Source of the DNA: Polymyxa betae
Lineage: Eukaryota; Endomyxa; Phytomyxea; Plasmodiophorida; Plasmodiophoridae
Assembly (NCBI GenBank): GCA_003693705.1
Contig: RBZT01000618.1
Coordinates: 1 to 48,691 of the forward strand
DNA length: 48,691 nucleotides
Reading direction: 5' to 3'
Shown here: one piece after another, positions 18,211 to 28,837 of the stretch
Position numbering within the stretch: the first letter of the stretch is position 1
How the letters are laid out: the number at the start of each line of letters is the position of its first letter
Translations under genes and position numbers: made by a program
The notes under the pieces: generated by a model
The model's input: only the letters and a program-made list of their open reading frames with translations
Databases searched by the model: none
What the model was told of the DNA's origin: nothing

Positions 18211-18588
18211 ATGGATAACATCCCGCGCGTTCCGAATGAGCGCCCTCGTATTCTGTACAATTGGCGTCCGCGTATGATGGCGACAGTTCGCGGCGCCCTG
18301 TCCCAGACCATGGTATGCGGTCGTGCTGACTCAGAGAACGGCTGACGCCCAATGTAGACGTTCCCATTGCTGTATATCATGGCAGCGACGATTATGGGCG
18401 GGGCAGCGTTCACCCTTCAGACGAATTTATGGAACCCGGAAGGCACCTGGCAGAAAGGTCGTCGCATGCGTATGATCCTGAACGAAGACGATGCGAAACT
18501 TGGTGAATGGTATATTCATAAGCACTATCGTCAATACTTCGTCCAGCGACAGAAGAAGCTTTGGGATATGATGGGCATCCCACATTAG
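18211..18588 (+). CDS. Small single-TM protein, possibly mitochondrial
   Basis: Exons 18211-18312 and 18358-18588, with a 45-nt intron joining in phase (SQTM then TFPLLYIM), give 110 residues. The N-terminus MDNIPRVPNERPRILYNWRP is basic. One membrane segment (about residues 35-53, FPLLYIMAATIMGGAAF) is followed by a charged tail rich in Arg, Lys, Tyr and Trp, ending QRQKKLWDMMGIPH. Size and one-TM layout resemble accessory subunits of mitochondrial respiratory complexes, but I do not recognise the family. The open frame extends upstream to an ATG at 18109, so a longer start is possible. Confidence 0.6.
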
Positions 18589-18729
18589 TAATAAGACGAT
18601 CCTAATAAACAAAGGCACTATCTAGTTCGAACAATTTCAACCAACAGTTTATATTGGACAGATGCCAGAGGATGATATTAAATGAGGGGTGCTGCTGTTC
18701 AGATTCATGAACATAAGACGACGATTGGT

Positions 18730-19311
18730 TTAGGACCGGGGCGTGAAAGCGCCAGCTAAGAAGAGGATCAAAAGCAAAAGCAAGACGACGATCAGGAACA
18801 AGGCGATCGAATTACGCCACGACTGCCAGCCTAAGCATGCCATTGTAAGCGACTCGGGTCGTTCAGATAAGAAGCGAAAACAGCACAGAGCTGTAAGAAA
18901 AAAAGCAATGGCAGAATGATCGAAAAGAATGGGCATCTTAGAAATGCAAAATATTGGTAATAATATAGTACGAATCCAAAATTATAAACCTGCAATAAGC
19001 ATTTAGCGAAACTGTCAGAAAACTATAGAAAAAGGTGAAATGAGAAAACTGCAGAGCGTACAATAAGCTCGTTTAGCCTGTCCAGTCTTCTTCTTAAAGG
19101 TCTGAGCCTGCGAATTCAATCGGTCAGCTTTGGCCTCCATCTCATCGAGCTGGTCGCCACGATCCAGCGTCGCCTCGATGTTCTTCTTCATAACATTCTA
19201 GGAGCAGGTCAGGGAGGAGCTCAGCAAGGTCAGCCTGAAAAAACTGACCTTGGTCTTATCAATTTCGATTTGGATGTCTTCCATCTTGGTACGGTTCGAT
19301 GTCGCCGCCAT
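18730..19311 (-). CDS. R-SNARE, synaptobrevin/VAMP-like (copy 2)
   Basis: Exons 19311-19249, 19197-19062 and 18830-18730 give 99 residues. The N-terminal MAATSNRTKMEDIQIEIDKT is joined to NVMKKNIEATLDRGDQLDEM; the central-layer Arg is in RGDQLDEM. The chain continues ADRLNSQAQTFKKKTGQAKR and then reads AYCWQSWRNSIALFLIVV into a Leu-rich anchor ending LAGAFTPRS. The first intron sits at the same codon and phase as in copy 1 (TK then NVMK), which shows common origin by gene duplication. Copy 2 also has a 231-nt second intron, long for this window. That splice is inferred from phase and from alignment with copy 1. Confidence 0.85.
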
Positions 19312-19623
19312 TGAAGCCAATCAGTGAATGAAGACGCTGCCAGTACAAGTAGAGCTCAACAAATAGTCGAAACGCACTTTATATTTTTTGCGTGACTCAA
19401 TATACGGGCTGCGCCACTACTCTCTGTGACGCACTAAAAACTGCGCCACTGACAACTTTGCAGAGCCTTTCACAGTACCGATGATCGGGGTTCGTACGAC
19501 CGAACAATATCTGGGATATGGTGTCAGACAAAACTCACTTCCAGAATCATCCAGATCCGGTTTTTTTTTATCATCGGACGTCGCCAAATGGTTTCTCGTT
19601 TTTCAGAAAATTTCGACAAATTG

Positions 19624-20088
19624 TTAAAATAGATTCGCTGCTTTCTTTCTTCGATTCTGGACGCGTTTCAGTTTCAAGCTGCGAATCTGTAGAGTCAGCT
19701 CCTGCAATTTCTTCTCGATCTCGTCGATCTCCTGATCGTACGGATCTTCATCATCATCGTCCTCATCATCAGCTAGCGGATGATGATGGGCCACAGCCCG
19801 GCTCCGTACTGGCTCCGGGATCGTGGCGATCGCCCGTGGTCCATCGGTCATGCGATCACCGCGTTGCAACCGCTTTAACAGATCGTCTTTAATGGATCGC
19901 TCCGTGTCGAGGTCGTTGGCCGAGTTCGATGCATTGGACGTATACGACTCGATCATCTGCTTGAAGAGATCGAGATCACGACCGATGAATGTTGGCCCTT
20001 TCCAGGTCTTCTGCCGTTTCTTTCCGAATTCTTTCCATTGTAGTGTGATCTTATCACCAGATCTTATCTCAATAAAGTCCATCGGCAT
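19624..20088 (-). CDS. Acidic coiled-coil protein, unrecognised
   Basis: A 154-residue single-exon frame begins MPMDFIEIRSGDKITLQWKE. It has a lysine-rich segment with WKGPTFIGRDLDLFKQMIES, a His-rich spot (VAHHHPL), then an acidic run (ADDEDDDDEDPYDQEIDEIE). A short leucine heptad helix and a basic end (RVQNRRKKAANLF) follow. The charge pattern (acidic tract, coiled coil, basic tail) suggests a nuclear or chaperone-like role, but no domain is recognised. A telo-box-like motif lies about 90-100 bp upstream of the start. Confidence 0.6.
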   Translation of the reverse strand: MPMDFIEIRSGDKITLQWKEFGKKRQKTWKGPTFIGRDLDLFKQMIESYTSNASNSANDLDTERSIKDDLLKRLQRGDRMTDGPRAIATIPEPVRSRAVAHHHPLADDEDDDDEDPYDQEIDEIEKKLQELTLQIRSLKLKRVQNRRKKAANLF

Positions 20089-20844
20089 TGCTGTGCACGA
20101 TGATGCACCTGATCGATCTGCAGTACCTTTTAATGATAGCGATGGGCCTGAATATTTGCTCGTGCTTTTCTCTAGAAACCCTAAAACCCTAGTATCCAGC
20201 CCTCGTCCTGGTTTATCAAAGATTCTTGATCATATCAGCCCTGCGGTCATCCATTGATGTCTGCGCTGCACCAATCTGGTGATCTTGTGCAAGCTCTCAA
20301 AGCTTAAAGAAAAGTCGAGCGACAAATTAGGCGCCATTTCCAGTTGTGGTCTTCAATGTTAAATACACTAAAATGTCCATTGAATAATTCCATTACTGAT
20401 ACTGAACCAATTAAAAATTGATACCATCATGAAACTTGATCAGATTACCTCTCCTTGGACGACTTCATGTAAAATACCAAATCTATCATTCTTTCCTATT
20501 GGATCGTTTTGCCTTTGCCTAACCATCATTAAGGTTGAATTTGTCATTTCCATGGGCACAACTTTGGCCCCGACCGGCTTTCCAACGCTCATGTCTGTTC
20601 GCTACAGCAAGAAATCGATCAGAATCAGATAGATGCCCCGAATATATGATTCGATGCATGACGCAATCGTGATGCAAAAATGGATGAAATGCAAACAATC
20701 AATGAAGCGACAGGCGATTGTAGTGAATAAATCAGGAAAATGGATGATTTTATAGAGAGAGATGTATTTGAATACATTCGGATGAGAAGATAAAACCTGT
20801 TTAAGATCGATGATGTATTCGATGGTAATCGCCTTCAACACGTT
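20089..20844. other. Intergenic, no supported gene
   Basis: AT-rich DNA between two minus-strand genes. It contains a telo-box-like motif at 20176-20191 and presumably the 3' UTR of the membrane protein gene. Frames at 20429-20632 (plus) and 20602-20841 (minus) lack features beyond chance hydrophobicity. Confidence 0.4.
20176..20191. promoter_or_regulatory. Telo-box-like motif AAACCCTAAAACCCTA
   Basis: Two and a bit copies of a CCCTAAAA-type unit lie 88-103 bp upstream of the ATG at 20088 (minus-strand gene). AAACCCTA boxes are known promoter elements of translation and housekeeping genes in plants. A role here is inferred from position only. Confidence 0.35.
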
Positions 20845-21700
20845 CTATGGCGATTCTGTTTGGACGCGATCGTTCATTCGAGCAAGGAGTAGATCGATGG
20901 CGGTGACGACAACAGTGGCGCCAACAACCCTTTTGAAGATGGTCTGCCATCCATTCATCGGTGACATCTTCTTCAACACCTGAACGATGATCAGAGCGCT
21001 CATCGCCTTCGACACGTTTAACGACAATCCCATCATCGTATGAACACGAAAAGTCCAGGCTCTATCAGACACGATTAATTTCATAGAACGGCAGAGATGA
21101 GCCCAACCTCGTATCTGAGAATATAATCCTGATGGATCTGAACACCGAATACGAGCAATACGAACATGGTGATATTCATCGTCATGATGATGGAGAGAAC
21201 TTCATAACACCAAGTAGAGTATAGGCAGCCATACAAACAACAGATATCGGTACAGCAGTCAATAAACGATCGTGGTTCGATGGACGAATGGAGCGGAATA
21301 GGAGCGGCAGGAAGGTGATGGAGGCGATGGTGGAGGCGGCCATAACAGCAGCACGCCATGATTGTAGACCCGTTAATGCAGTGAATCCTGTAATAAATCA
21401 TCGTGAGGCAGTATGACCGCATCGTGTTCCAATCTGCATGATGATATATCCGTCTGCATATAGATCATGAGATGGATATTCAGTATGAAGTGACATAATA
21501 TTGAATGTATTGATACTACAGGATATTATACCATGAATACAGGCTATGGATAACCAGGTGATTGATATCAGGCCCGGATTAATATGATGACCACTCTGTA
21601 ATAGAGTTAGAATGAGGTTAGATAGAGCCAGACCATACAGCTGGATTGTGAACATCTTCAGACCACCGAACTTGTAGATGATCCGCCTGCGAATAACGAG
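20845..21700 (-). CDS. Multi-pass membrane protein, unrecognised, 5' end uncertain
   Basis: Minus-strand coding pieces join into a hydrophobic protein. The first, near 21700-21500, reads IIYKFGGLKMFTIQLYGLAL and ISITWLSIACIHGII. After an acceptor near 21393 comes TGLQSWRAAVMAASTIASIT with FLPLLFRSIRP. After a further intron (about 21220-21150) the last exon reads DPSGLYSQIRGWAHLCRSMK and VHTMMGLSLNVSKAMSALI, ending DLLLARMNDRVQTESP at 20845. At least four or five membrane helices are likely. Donor positions are ambiguous (one model needs a 30-nt intron), and the first exon and start codon were not resolved. No family is recognised. Confidence 0.45.
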
Positions 21701-22015
21701 AACAATGCCATCATTAAGGTATTGGATGAAGAGATCATACTGAACAGTTCAATTGATAGACCCCGGGCTCCTATCAGATCACATTAGCAGCAAAGCGTTT
21801 CTTGAACTTCGTGATTTAAAAGCGAAAACATCATCAGATTCACAACAATAAAAAAGCATTCAAAATTTGGAGCGTTTGAAAGGGCTAGGGTTAGGGTTTG
21901 TGAGACGTTCTTGTAGCAGTTTTGGGTTTCATTAATGTTGCTGGAGATCGAGCTAATAGAAATCCTACAGATGCGATTGCCATATTGAATGCGAATGAAT
22001 ATTTCATTAATGATA
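21701..22015. other. Short intergenic region between divergent genes
   Basis: It includes the unresolved 5' end of the minus-strand membrane gene and the leader of the plus-strand gene starting at 22016. A clear telomere-type repeat lies at 21882-21899. Nothing else is supported. Confidence 0.4.
21882..21899. promoter_or_regulatory. Telo-box-like motif GGGCTAGGGTTAGGGTTT
   Basis: Nearly three telomere-type units (TTAGGG/TTTAGGG) lie in the gap between a minus-strand and a plus-strand gene, about 120 bp before the ATG at 22016. It is more likely a promoter box than a telomere relic, because single short copies recur in other gaps here. Confidence 0.35.
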
Positions 22016-22709
22016 ATGGCGCCTTCCTATAATCAATTTGTACAATATCCTGATTACAGGTTTTATCAGATACAATCTGGACTGAGTCCGTCTCAGATTC
22101 AGGATTGTTACAAATGGGTTCAATAGATCCATCTTTGGTACAGCTCAGTATCTAGTCCTTCTGCCAATCAGAACGCATAGAGACCGAGCTTGGGCTGTTG
22201 ATTCGGGCGAGAGACGGGTTCAACTGGGTTGCGATCGCATCGTTGGCTTTTGATAGAGATGAAAGTGATGGTGTAGTTATAAGAGGGTTGAATATGATAG
22301 TAGAGAAGCCAGAACTACTGGTTGATGGCAATTGTATGGTGATAGGCAATCCCAGTATGACCGAGGAATACATTATAGACATAGAGCAGGTTCTCTGTCA
22401 AGATGATTGACAACAGGAGGACGACGTAGTGGTTCAACGTGCAGTCCGTAGGTCCGTGACGGACTCCTCGCATGATTTCTGTAACTGTATAAAATGACAG
22501 TTCGGTCGGAACAAAGTCCGAATACAACACCAGATGGGATCAGATTCTCCTCGAACTTCCCGATCGCGCTTCTCAATTGAGAGATTTCCATCGCCTACAG
22601 GATGTGCTTTGGAATGGCGCCGTTTGGACGAAGTATTATCAATAGATGTGTTCATGAATTCCAGACGTCCAGATTGTATTCACCCGTCTTTTTCAGAAAC
22701 AATGCTTGA
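22016..22709 (+). CDS. Hypothetical protein, multi-exon
   Basis: A splice model 22016-22117, 22156-22338, 22417-22451, 22501-22632, 22697-22709 keeps one frame for 154 residues. It begins MAPSYNQFVQYPDYRFYQIQ, continues ETELGLLIRARDGFNWVAIA and NMIVEKPELLVDGNCM, and later reads WDQILLELPDRASQLRDFHR. The sequence looks like a folded soluble protein, but I recognise no family. Introns of 38-78 nt fit this window, although the 38-nt one is short. The last exon is weak, and other endings (for example at 22734) are possible. Confidence 0.4.
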
Positions 22710-22804
22710 AATGATGAGTCTCAATACTGCTTGATCAAATTGCGTATATCTCAGGGGTCAAGGCATTATGCATATCAGGGCTATTAATGGTGCTATACTG
22801 CCAC

Positions 22805-22818
22805 TGGGGTTAGGGTTT
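22805..22818. promoter_or_regulatory. Telo-box-like motif GGGGTTAGGGTTTC
   Basis: One to two telomere-type units in an intergenic region, comparable to the motifs at 20176 and 21882. Function is inferred from recurrence and position only. Confidence 0.3.
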
Positions 22819-23707
22819 CGTTATTAGCATCGCCCTTTCCATGACAATCTATATCTTGGACGATGTGAAGCCGTACTATATCAACAATGAGCTTAGCAAC
22901 GGGTTTCTCGAGGTATTCCTTTCTCGAAATGATCACGATCATATTACAGGCTGATGCTGAATATATCGTCAGATGATGTTCTCGGGATTATCAGAAAGAG
23001 TCCCGTTGACCTAAACGCCTTTTTGTCCATGGCATTGTGCGACACCCCGATTTCAATCGAGTGCTGTTGGTGTTGCAGCTCGTATAACCGATGCTGCATG
23101 GCATGGCGGCGGGGCCAGTACGCCTTCATTGAACCGCATACGTAGATGAATCGATCAAGAGATTCTACAGGCGCCGTTTTAAACCCACTGGTAATACTGG
23201 ACAAATTGAACCCATCGACGTCATGCTCATAGATAGATATCATGATGTGATTTATTTCCAATAGATTAATATAATATTCAATATGGTATGAAGACAGTGA
23301 AATCCTGACCTGTGTATACCATCAAAAATCCTTAAATGAATTCAAAGTATCATTTGCTGGATTGCCGCAAAACCCATCATAAAATCTCAAATCAATAGTA
23401 CGATTCGGATAGAGCTACGATTACGTAAATGTTGTCTCAAGATTTTACAAAAACAGAGTATTTAAGTCATATAATTTCATTTAAGTTAAGGCCGCCTTAA
23501 CCTGAATAAAGACAGAAAAAGGCCCCAAATGCTCATGGTGTTCAAGATCAGCGATTCCCTCAGGCGAAAGAGGCCTCAAAACATCACTAATAGACTGAAC
23601 GACGAGTTTCAGCAATTGAAGCTCTGCGTTATGTTCAGAAATCGCTATCAATTGTACTGGCAAATTTTGGTATCTATTAATAGTTTAACGAGGTCTGGGT
23701 TAAGCAG

Positions 23708-23750
23708 ACCCATAGGCACGGGACGGTACGACCGTCCCGTGCCTATGGGT
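23708..23750. repeat. Perfect 20-bp inverted repeat with 3-base loop
   Basis: The left arm ACCCATAGGCACGGGACGGT (23708-23727) is exactly complementary to the right arm (23731-23750); the spacer is ACG. It would form a very stable hairpin or cruciform. It lies about 240 bp upstream of the RING protein start in no recognised gene. Confidence 0.95.
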
Positions 23751-23774
23751 TGCAGTAGTATTGGGATCTTAAAG

Positions 23775-23843
23775 GGTGGGGGGGGGGCACTGCCGTTACA
23801 GTATCAGAGGGTGGGGGGCACTGCCGTTACAGTATCAGAGGGT
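23775..23843 (+). repeat. G-tract and duplicated 33-bp repeat
   Basis: A run of about ten G (after GGGT) is followed by CACTGCCGTTACAGTATCAG, and the same unit, beginning GGGTGGGGGG, is repeated directly after it. Two near-identical units of about 33-36 bp result, differing mainly in G-run length. Confidence 0.9.
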
Positions 23844-23991
23844 GACCTCTGACTAATGTTACCGGCAAACACTTGGGGGACTATAACAGGGGGCAGGACC
23901 CATTCAGTCAGGAGGTCCCAGGCGGGGTGAGGGCGGGGGTCGTGCGGGTCGTGCTGGCCCCCGCCTCCTGAGGGGATCACCATACAGCTTG

Positions 23992-26860
23992 ATGGTGCCG
24001 TATCTGGGTTTATGGATGCTGATTATGAGCCTGAACAATACCGAATTTGATCATCAGCTGCCATCCACGTCCGGGGACGTCCCGGGGCTCGGTGCCTTCG
24101 CCAAGCTCCTCGACGACAACGATTTCGAGGGCGTCGGACGCGCTCTGGGCCCACGACGCAGCGCCAATACGCTGGCGGCCCTGATCCAGTACGCCCTCCA
24201 TCGTCCATCGCCTTTATGTCGTTACTGAGCGATCTGCATCAGTACATCAAAGTATGATGAAGATGTTCAGATTCAGCTGATGGAGGAGATCGTGCGTCTG
24301 ACCGAGGCCAACGCCATACCCGCGGGCCGGTACGCCCAGCTGATGTTCGGCGTGATCGGGGAGGCCCGAATCGGGACACGACGGGTCCGCCCCGAACTGT
24401 TCGAGATCACGGCCCGGGCCCTGGCCCAGTACGACGACGACCCGGACGGGGCGGCGAATCAGTACGAGCCGCCGATGGAGGTCGTGATGCAACTGATCTC
24501 GGAGATCGAGACCACGACCAGATTGAATCCACAGATCTGGTCTGATCTCTCAACAGCGTATGAGAAAAGATCTGCCAATATGTCACGACGATCACGAGAA
24601 TATACATTGTTCTATACGCTCAGAAATAGGTCGGTCGTACTGGATCCCTGATGGATTTTATACTGATATGTTTGTAGGGGTGCTCTGAGTACAGTTTCAG
24701 ATGATGAGAGACTGATTGGATGGCGGAGGTGGTTAGTACGAGATATAGCTGCTGATATTGATAATCGTATTATGTTTATTATACGTCATTATCTAACAAC
24801 ACGTGATGATACATGTATATATATAGATATATCTGTATTAATAGATGATCTATGTATATCACATTTACATCAATTAATAGATACACTTGTATATACATGG
24901 TATATTATACATCATATCTCTATACTGTATTATATATATCATCATCTCACATGTATTTATGTTACAGGCATGTAACGGACCTCAACAAACCCATCGCCAC
25001 CGTACTGCCCCGAGCCATCGCCCATATCGCTGCAGTCGCCGATTACCCCCTGGAGCGGATCGTATCACGTCTCACACAATCGGCTGCGTAACCAACACTC
25101 AACCACTCTCTCTGTCTCTCTCTGATTGCTGATATTTGGCGGTCGTACAGGCCTGCGCTGCCGCACGCGGACCATTTCTATCAGCTGCTGTTGGGCATCC
25201 TGCGGGTCGACGACTTCCCGATTAGCGCCGATGTCGTCGCCCAGCTTCTGCAGCTCGATGTGCAACGATCCGGGAACGTGCTGCCGACCGTACTGGACCG
25301 CGTCTTCGGCGACCTCCCGCTGGACATGTTCGCGCCCGCCCTCCTGGCCCGGCACGACCTCGATGCCGTCCTGGACCGTCTGTCGGACGCATTCGTTGAC
25401 CGCCTTCGTGCTGCCAGTATGGAGTATTTAGATGCTGCTTGGTGGTCTCGATCCTTTCGCTATCAGAATATCGTCAATCTCCAACAATGCGCATTCAACA
25501 TAGAGACGTTCCTGGATTCATTGCCCATTCGTACCAACACAATTCGTGGTGCGATCATGATCGATCTGGCTTTGATCGAACCCGAATTCGGTCTGGATCA
25601 GATCGCCAGATTCATTCACGACCCGACCAATTGTGTCCTTCTAAGACCCCCGAATAAGTTGGATGTATCCATATGGGATTGGGTCATGATTTAACTCTTG
25701 TTATAGATTGAGTGTAATACGAGAACATATTCGTTATCAATGGTCTATGGAGATTGTCACATTGCTTCATACAAATCAGATCAGTGGCAGCGATATTCTT
25801 CAGCACTTTCAACATGGCGATCTTAATTCGTACATGCACAAGCTATTAAATGATTGGAATTTAATATTACCACCCCTATCCGATTCCAGCAAAAATGACT
25901 TTTATTTGACGACGATATGGTCTTTGTTAACTCTGGTCGATCTCAACGCTAATCTGAACACATTCAACTCGCTATGTTCTTGGTCCTCTCTCAGAATCTC
26001 TACTCTCATTGCAGAATGGTATTCGTCACGATCTTTCAGGATTTATTTCGCTGTTCATCTCTGTGTTGTATGTTGATTTTGCTCTGTTGTTTTCAACTGT
26101 GTTATCATCGTGCTGAAATCATGATTTGGCAGGGCTTCGGGCAAAAGTTTGAGACATGAACCAATTGATACAGTGATTTGGCAGCTGCTGTCGTTAGCGA
26201 CCCCAATCGATGATCGTCGGGCACAAAACATTTTTATATTGGCGGCGGAATCGGTCTGGTTTTGCATTGGGCGCTATAAATCGATCAGGGATGTGACGAT
26301 TCGGCGAATGTTGGAAGTGGTCCTGGACCATCCCATGATGTTGATAGTGAATATTGATAGAACATTGCAAAAGGTGATGAGACTCAGAAGTGTGCAGATG
26401 ATCCTGCATGAATCTATTGCAATCGCTCTATTCAAGGTTCCATCAATTCGTGATTCATTAGAGACATCTATTCCCGAGATTGTACAATTAGTGATTGATT
26501 TAATGCCGATGGAACCCAAGGTCAGCACATATCTTGCATTAGATGAACCTGTGGCCAATCGAGTCTTCGACAAATATCTATCTTGCTATGAATTCGGTAT
26601 GCAAGTGATTCATAATCGTCAAATGGATCTTGATGAAGATTGTCATTCAGAGGTAGATTTGGTATTTTTTGTATGACATCAAATTGATCATGATTTAGGA
26701 TGAACCTTGCTGCTCTATCTGCTTAAATCGACTCGATCTTGGATTGATTGAATCACTAAGACCCTGCAATCATCGATTTCATAGATGGTGTATTAAACCA
26801 TGGACAGAACATAGCAGTCATTGTCCATATTGTAGATCTGATATAACTCGTTCGGATTGA
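23992..26860 (+). CDS. Large helical protein with C-terminal RING-H2 finger (E3 ligase candidate)
   Basis: A multi-exon gene. The N-terminal exon (MVPYLGLWMLIMSLNNTEFD) probably splices at 24190 (54-nt intron) into EDVQIQLMEEIVRLTEANAI. The following exons encode helical repeats, for example VTDLNKPIATVLPRAIAHIA (24970-25080) and LPHADHFYQLLLGILRVDDF (25140 on), up to 26670. A 46-nt intron leads to the last exon, DEPCCSICLNRL, then LRPCNHRFHRWCIKPW and HCPYCRSDITRSD. This is a complete C3H2C3 RING-H2 with Cys-X2-Cys, Cys-X-His, His, Cys and Cys-X2-Cys ligands. RING-H2 proteins recruit ubiquitin-loaded E2 enzymes; the helical part would bind substrates. 24735-24968 is very AT-rich and is likely an intron, although it stays open. 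Interior exon borders are approximate. Confidence 0.75.
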
Positions 26861-27012
26861 AGCGGATCACGTTGATGTTGAGTTGGTTGCCTGCTGCACC
26901 TTAACAGTCAATTTCAAATAATGATTCGTTGAATTTCATCATCAGAACATGTTTAATTGTATGATTAAAATGCTATATAATCTAGCACAAGTTTCTGGTG
27001 GCATTCGATTTC

Positions 27013-27395
27013 ATGATCGTTACAGAATATGATACATACGACAGGCATACCAATGAACAGCCTACGCTTGGTTATGGGCTCTTTGGATATGGATTCACCT
27101 GCAAAGAGATACGAAAACCGATTAGAGCCATATCATCGTAAAATTTCTACTCAATAAGGAGATCTCGGGATATCTACCGAATTTAATTCTTCTGCTCAGC
27201 ATCGATATCTTATCTCCGGCAACAGCAGACACTCGCACCAACAAGCTGAGCACTAATCGTACTATCCCATATCTGCACACGATATCCGGGAGCGAATACG
27301 TTCTACAAATATTTCACCTCGGCGGTCTACAGTGCTGTAAAAGCTATTCGACGCTAGATTATAGTCGATTTTTGGGAATGGCGAGGTTTTCATGA
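27013..27395 (+). CDS. Small hypothetical protein, weak
   Basis: Two exons, 27013-27137 and 27200-27395, with a 62-nt intron (GTAAAA...CTCAG) give 106 residues. The start is MIVTEYDTYDRHTNEQPTLG and exon 2 reads ADTRTNKLSTNRTIPYLHTI. There is no recognisable domain. The segment following the stop is open in another frame and reads VDFWEWRGFHESEPNVGIEG, so the true structure may differ or the locus may be decayed. Confidence 0.3.
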
Positions 27396-28837
27396 ATCTG
27401 AACCGAACGTTGGAATCGAAGGCATGTGGCAGGCAGCACTTGAATTGAACGATAACATTCGTAATTAAAGGGACGATTGTCATCGTCAAACACGGGAAAA
27501 ATGGCGCGCAGTCAATTAGTAGAGCGAAGGTCAATCAAAGGTCAATCTATATTTTCCCATCTTTCCATAAGTCAGGGCAATAATCAACTAATAAAAAATT
27601 GTATTTTTCACACATTGTGTGAATTCACATTGGTACATTGTAACGCTTATTTTCATCCCAAAAAACGTTAGGGGACAGGTGGACCCCCAGCACATTATTA
27701 TGCAGTCGAAGATGAGGATGGTAAAGACGCGCCAAAACTAGTCTATAAATAGACGGCGAGCATAATGGAAAGAATCTAATTTGCAACAATTTCATTTGGG
27801 TCTTTTCCATCATAACACTTTATTGACTGTTATTATAAGCATATACTCGATTATGGCTACTCAATAAACGTCTGCAGCCAGTGACCAACAACAGATGCGA
27901 TTTCTGGATGCTCAGATTAATAACTGGTATCGACATCGATCTCAGAAACGAATTGATTCTTGGTGATCCGGACCCAGGGCGGTCGTCTTTATGAAGTTAA
28001 AACTGCTTCTAACTAGTTTCGCACCCAGTCTATAATAATTCTGATTATCCTTCGCTGATGGAATTTCCCTCTTTCCTCGATGTTGCGCCATCGATATACA
28101 AGATCTCAACTTCCAACCGAACTGTGATAGAGACGTCCTCCAGGAGCCCTATTCTCTGCATTCTATTATCTCTCTCGGGTTCTGTTATTTTTGTGAATAA
28201 TTCCAGCTAAGTTTTGAATGTTGTTGGATTATGTTATGGTCAAATACTTTACTATTGGGATTCTAATGCAGAGCATCAGGAGACACCTCATGTAATTCGA
28301 ATTCAAAGCAGATTACATGCATGATATTCTGAATCCTTTTGTACCAAGTCATTTCCTTCAGTTCCAGTGGCTAACAACTTCGCTTATCACTCGATATTTG
28401 CATTCATATGGAGAATGGATGTTATACTCGGGGTGTTCGATTTATTGTTGCTGGGTCGGAATACTGAAAGTCGTCATTGTCACCATCCTAATATCGACCC
28501 AATGGTGAATGGTTTCAAGAAGTTCAAGAAAGTCGTTCAAGTTGATTACAGATCCGACCAGATATCGGTAATGAGTATATACACTGATTCAACACCTCAT
28601 GTTCTATCATCACGATTGAAGTCAGTATTCACTTAACGAATGCATCGACTCGATCAAGTTTGAATGCATCACCTAAGAAATAATTAGTGTACCAAGATAC
28701 TCAATTTTGTTAGTATTGTGAAATTCCACACAATGATAGAAGTTATGGACACTCAGGTTCGCTTATGTTTGGTATTACTGTCTTAAATCTGCATAAAAAA
28801 TTTCCCAAAATGTTTCCATTTCGATAATTTGCGGGAA
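27396..28837. other. AT-rich region, no supported gene
   Basis: Frames at 27477-27671 (plus) and 27625-27813 (minus) have no features. The plus frame 28367-28636 (NNFAYHSIFAFIWRMDVILG, then HHPNIDPMVNGFKKFKKVV) begins after a possible acceptor TTCCAG near 28367 and may be the 3' exon of an unrecognised gene, but no upstream exon was found. The last 200 bases hold the leader of the HMG gene. Confidence 0.35.

Larger units (their letters stand above)
22735..23991. other. Intergenic region with weak frames and repeats
   Basis: 22954-23145 (plus) is a Cys-rich frame starting MLNISSDDVLGIIRKSPVDL, and the plus frame ending near 23270 reads RRFKPTGNTGQIEPIDVML. They sit in different frames and I could not join them in phase, and an opposite-strand frame (22944-23261) is equally open. 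A telo-box-like motif lies at 22805-22818. From 23700 the DNA holds a perfect palindrome, a G-tract and duplicated repeats (separate entries), then a GC-rich inverted repeat near 23909-23971 just before the RING gene. Confidence 0.4.

Noticed and set aside
18018-18218. 66-codon frame starting MAISRNRVALAGLLAMTTPA
   Set aside because: It cannot be joined in phase to the TM-protein gene with available GT-AG sites, and it stands in another frame.
24772-24975. AT-rich open frame rich in Ile, Tyr and His in the RING gene
   Set aside because: Low-complexity translation of TATATA-type sequence; more likely an intron ending at TTACAG near 24968.
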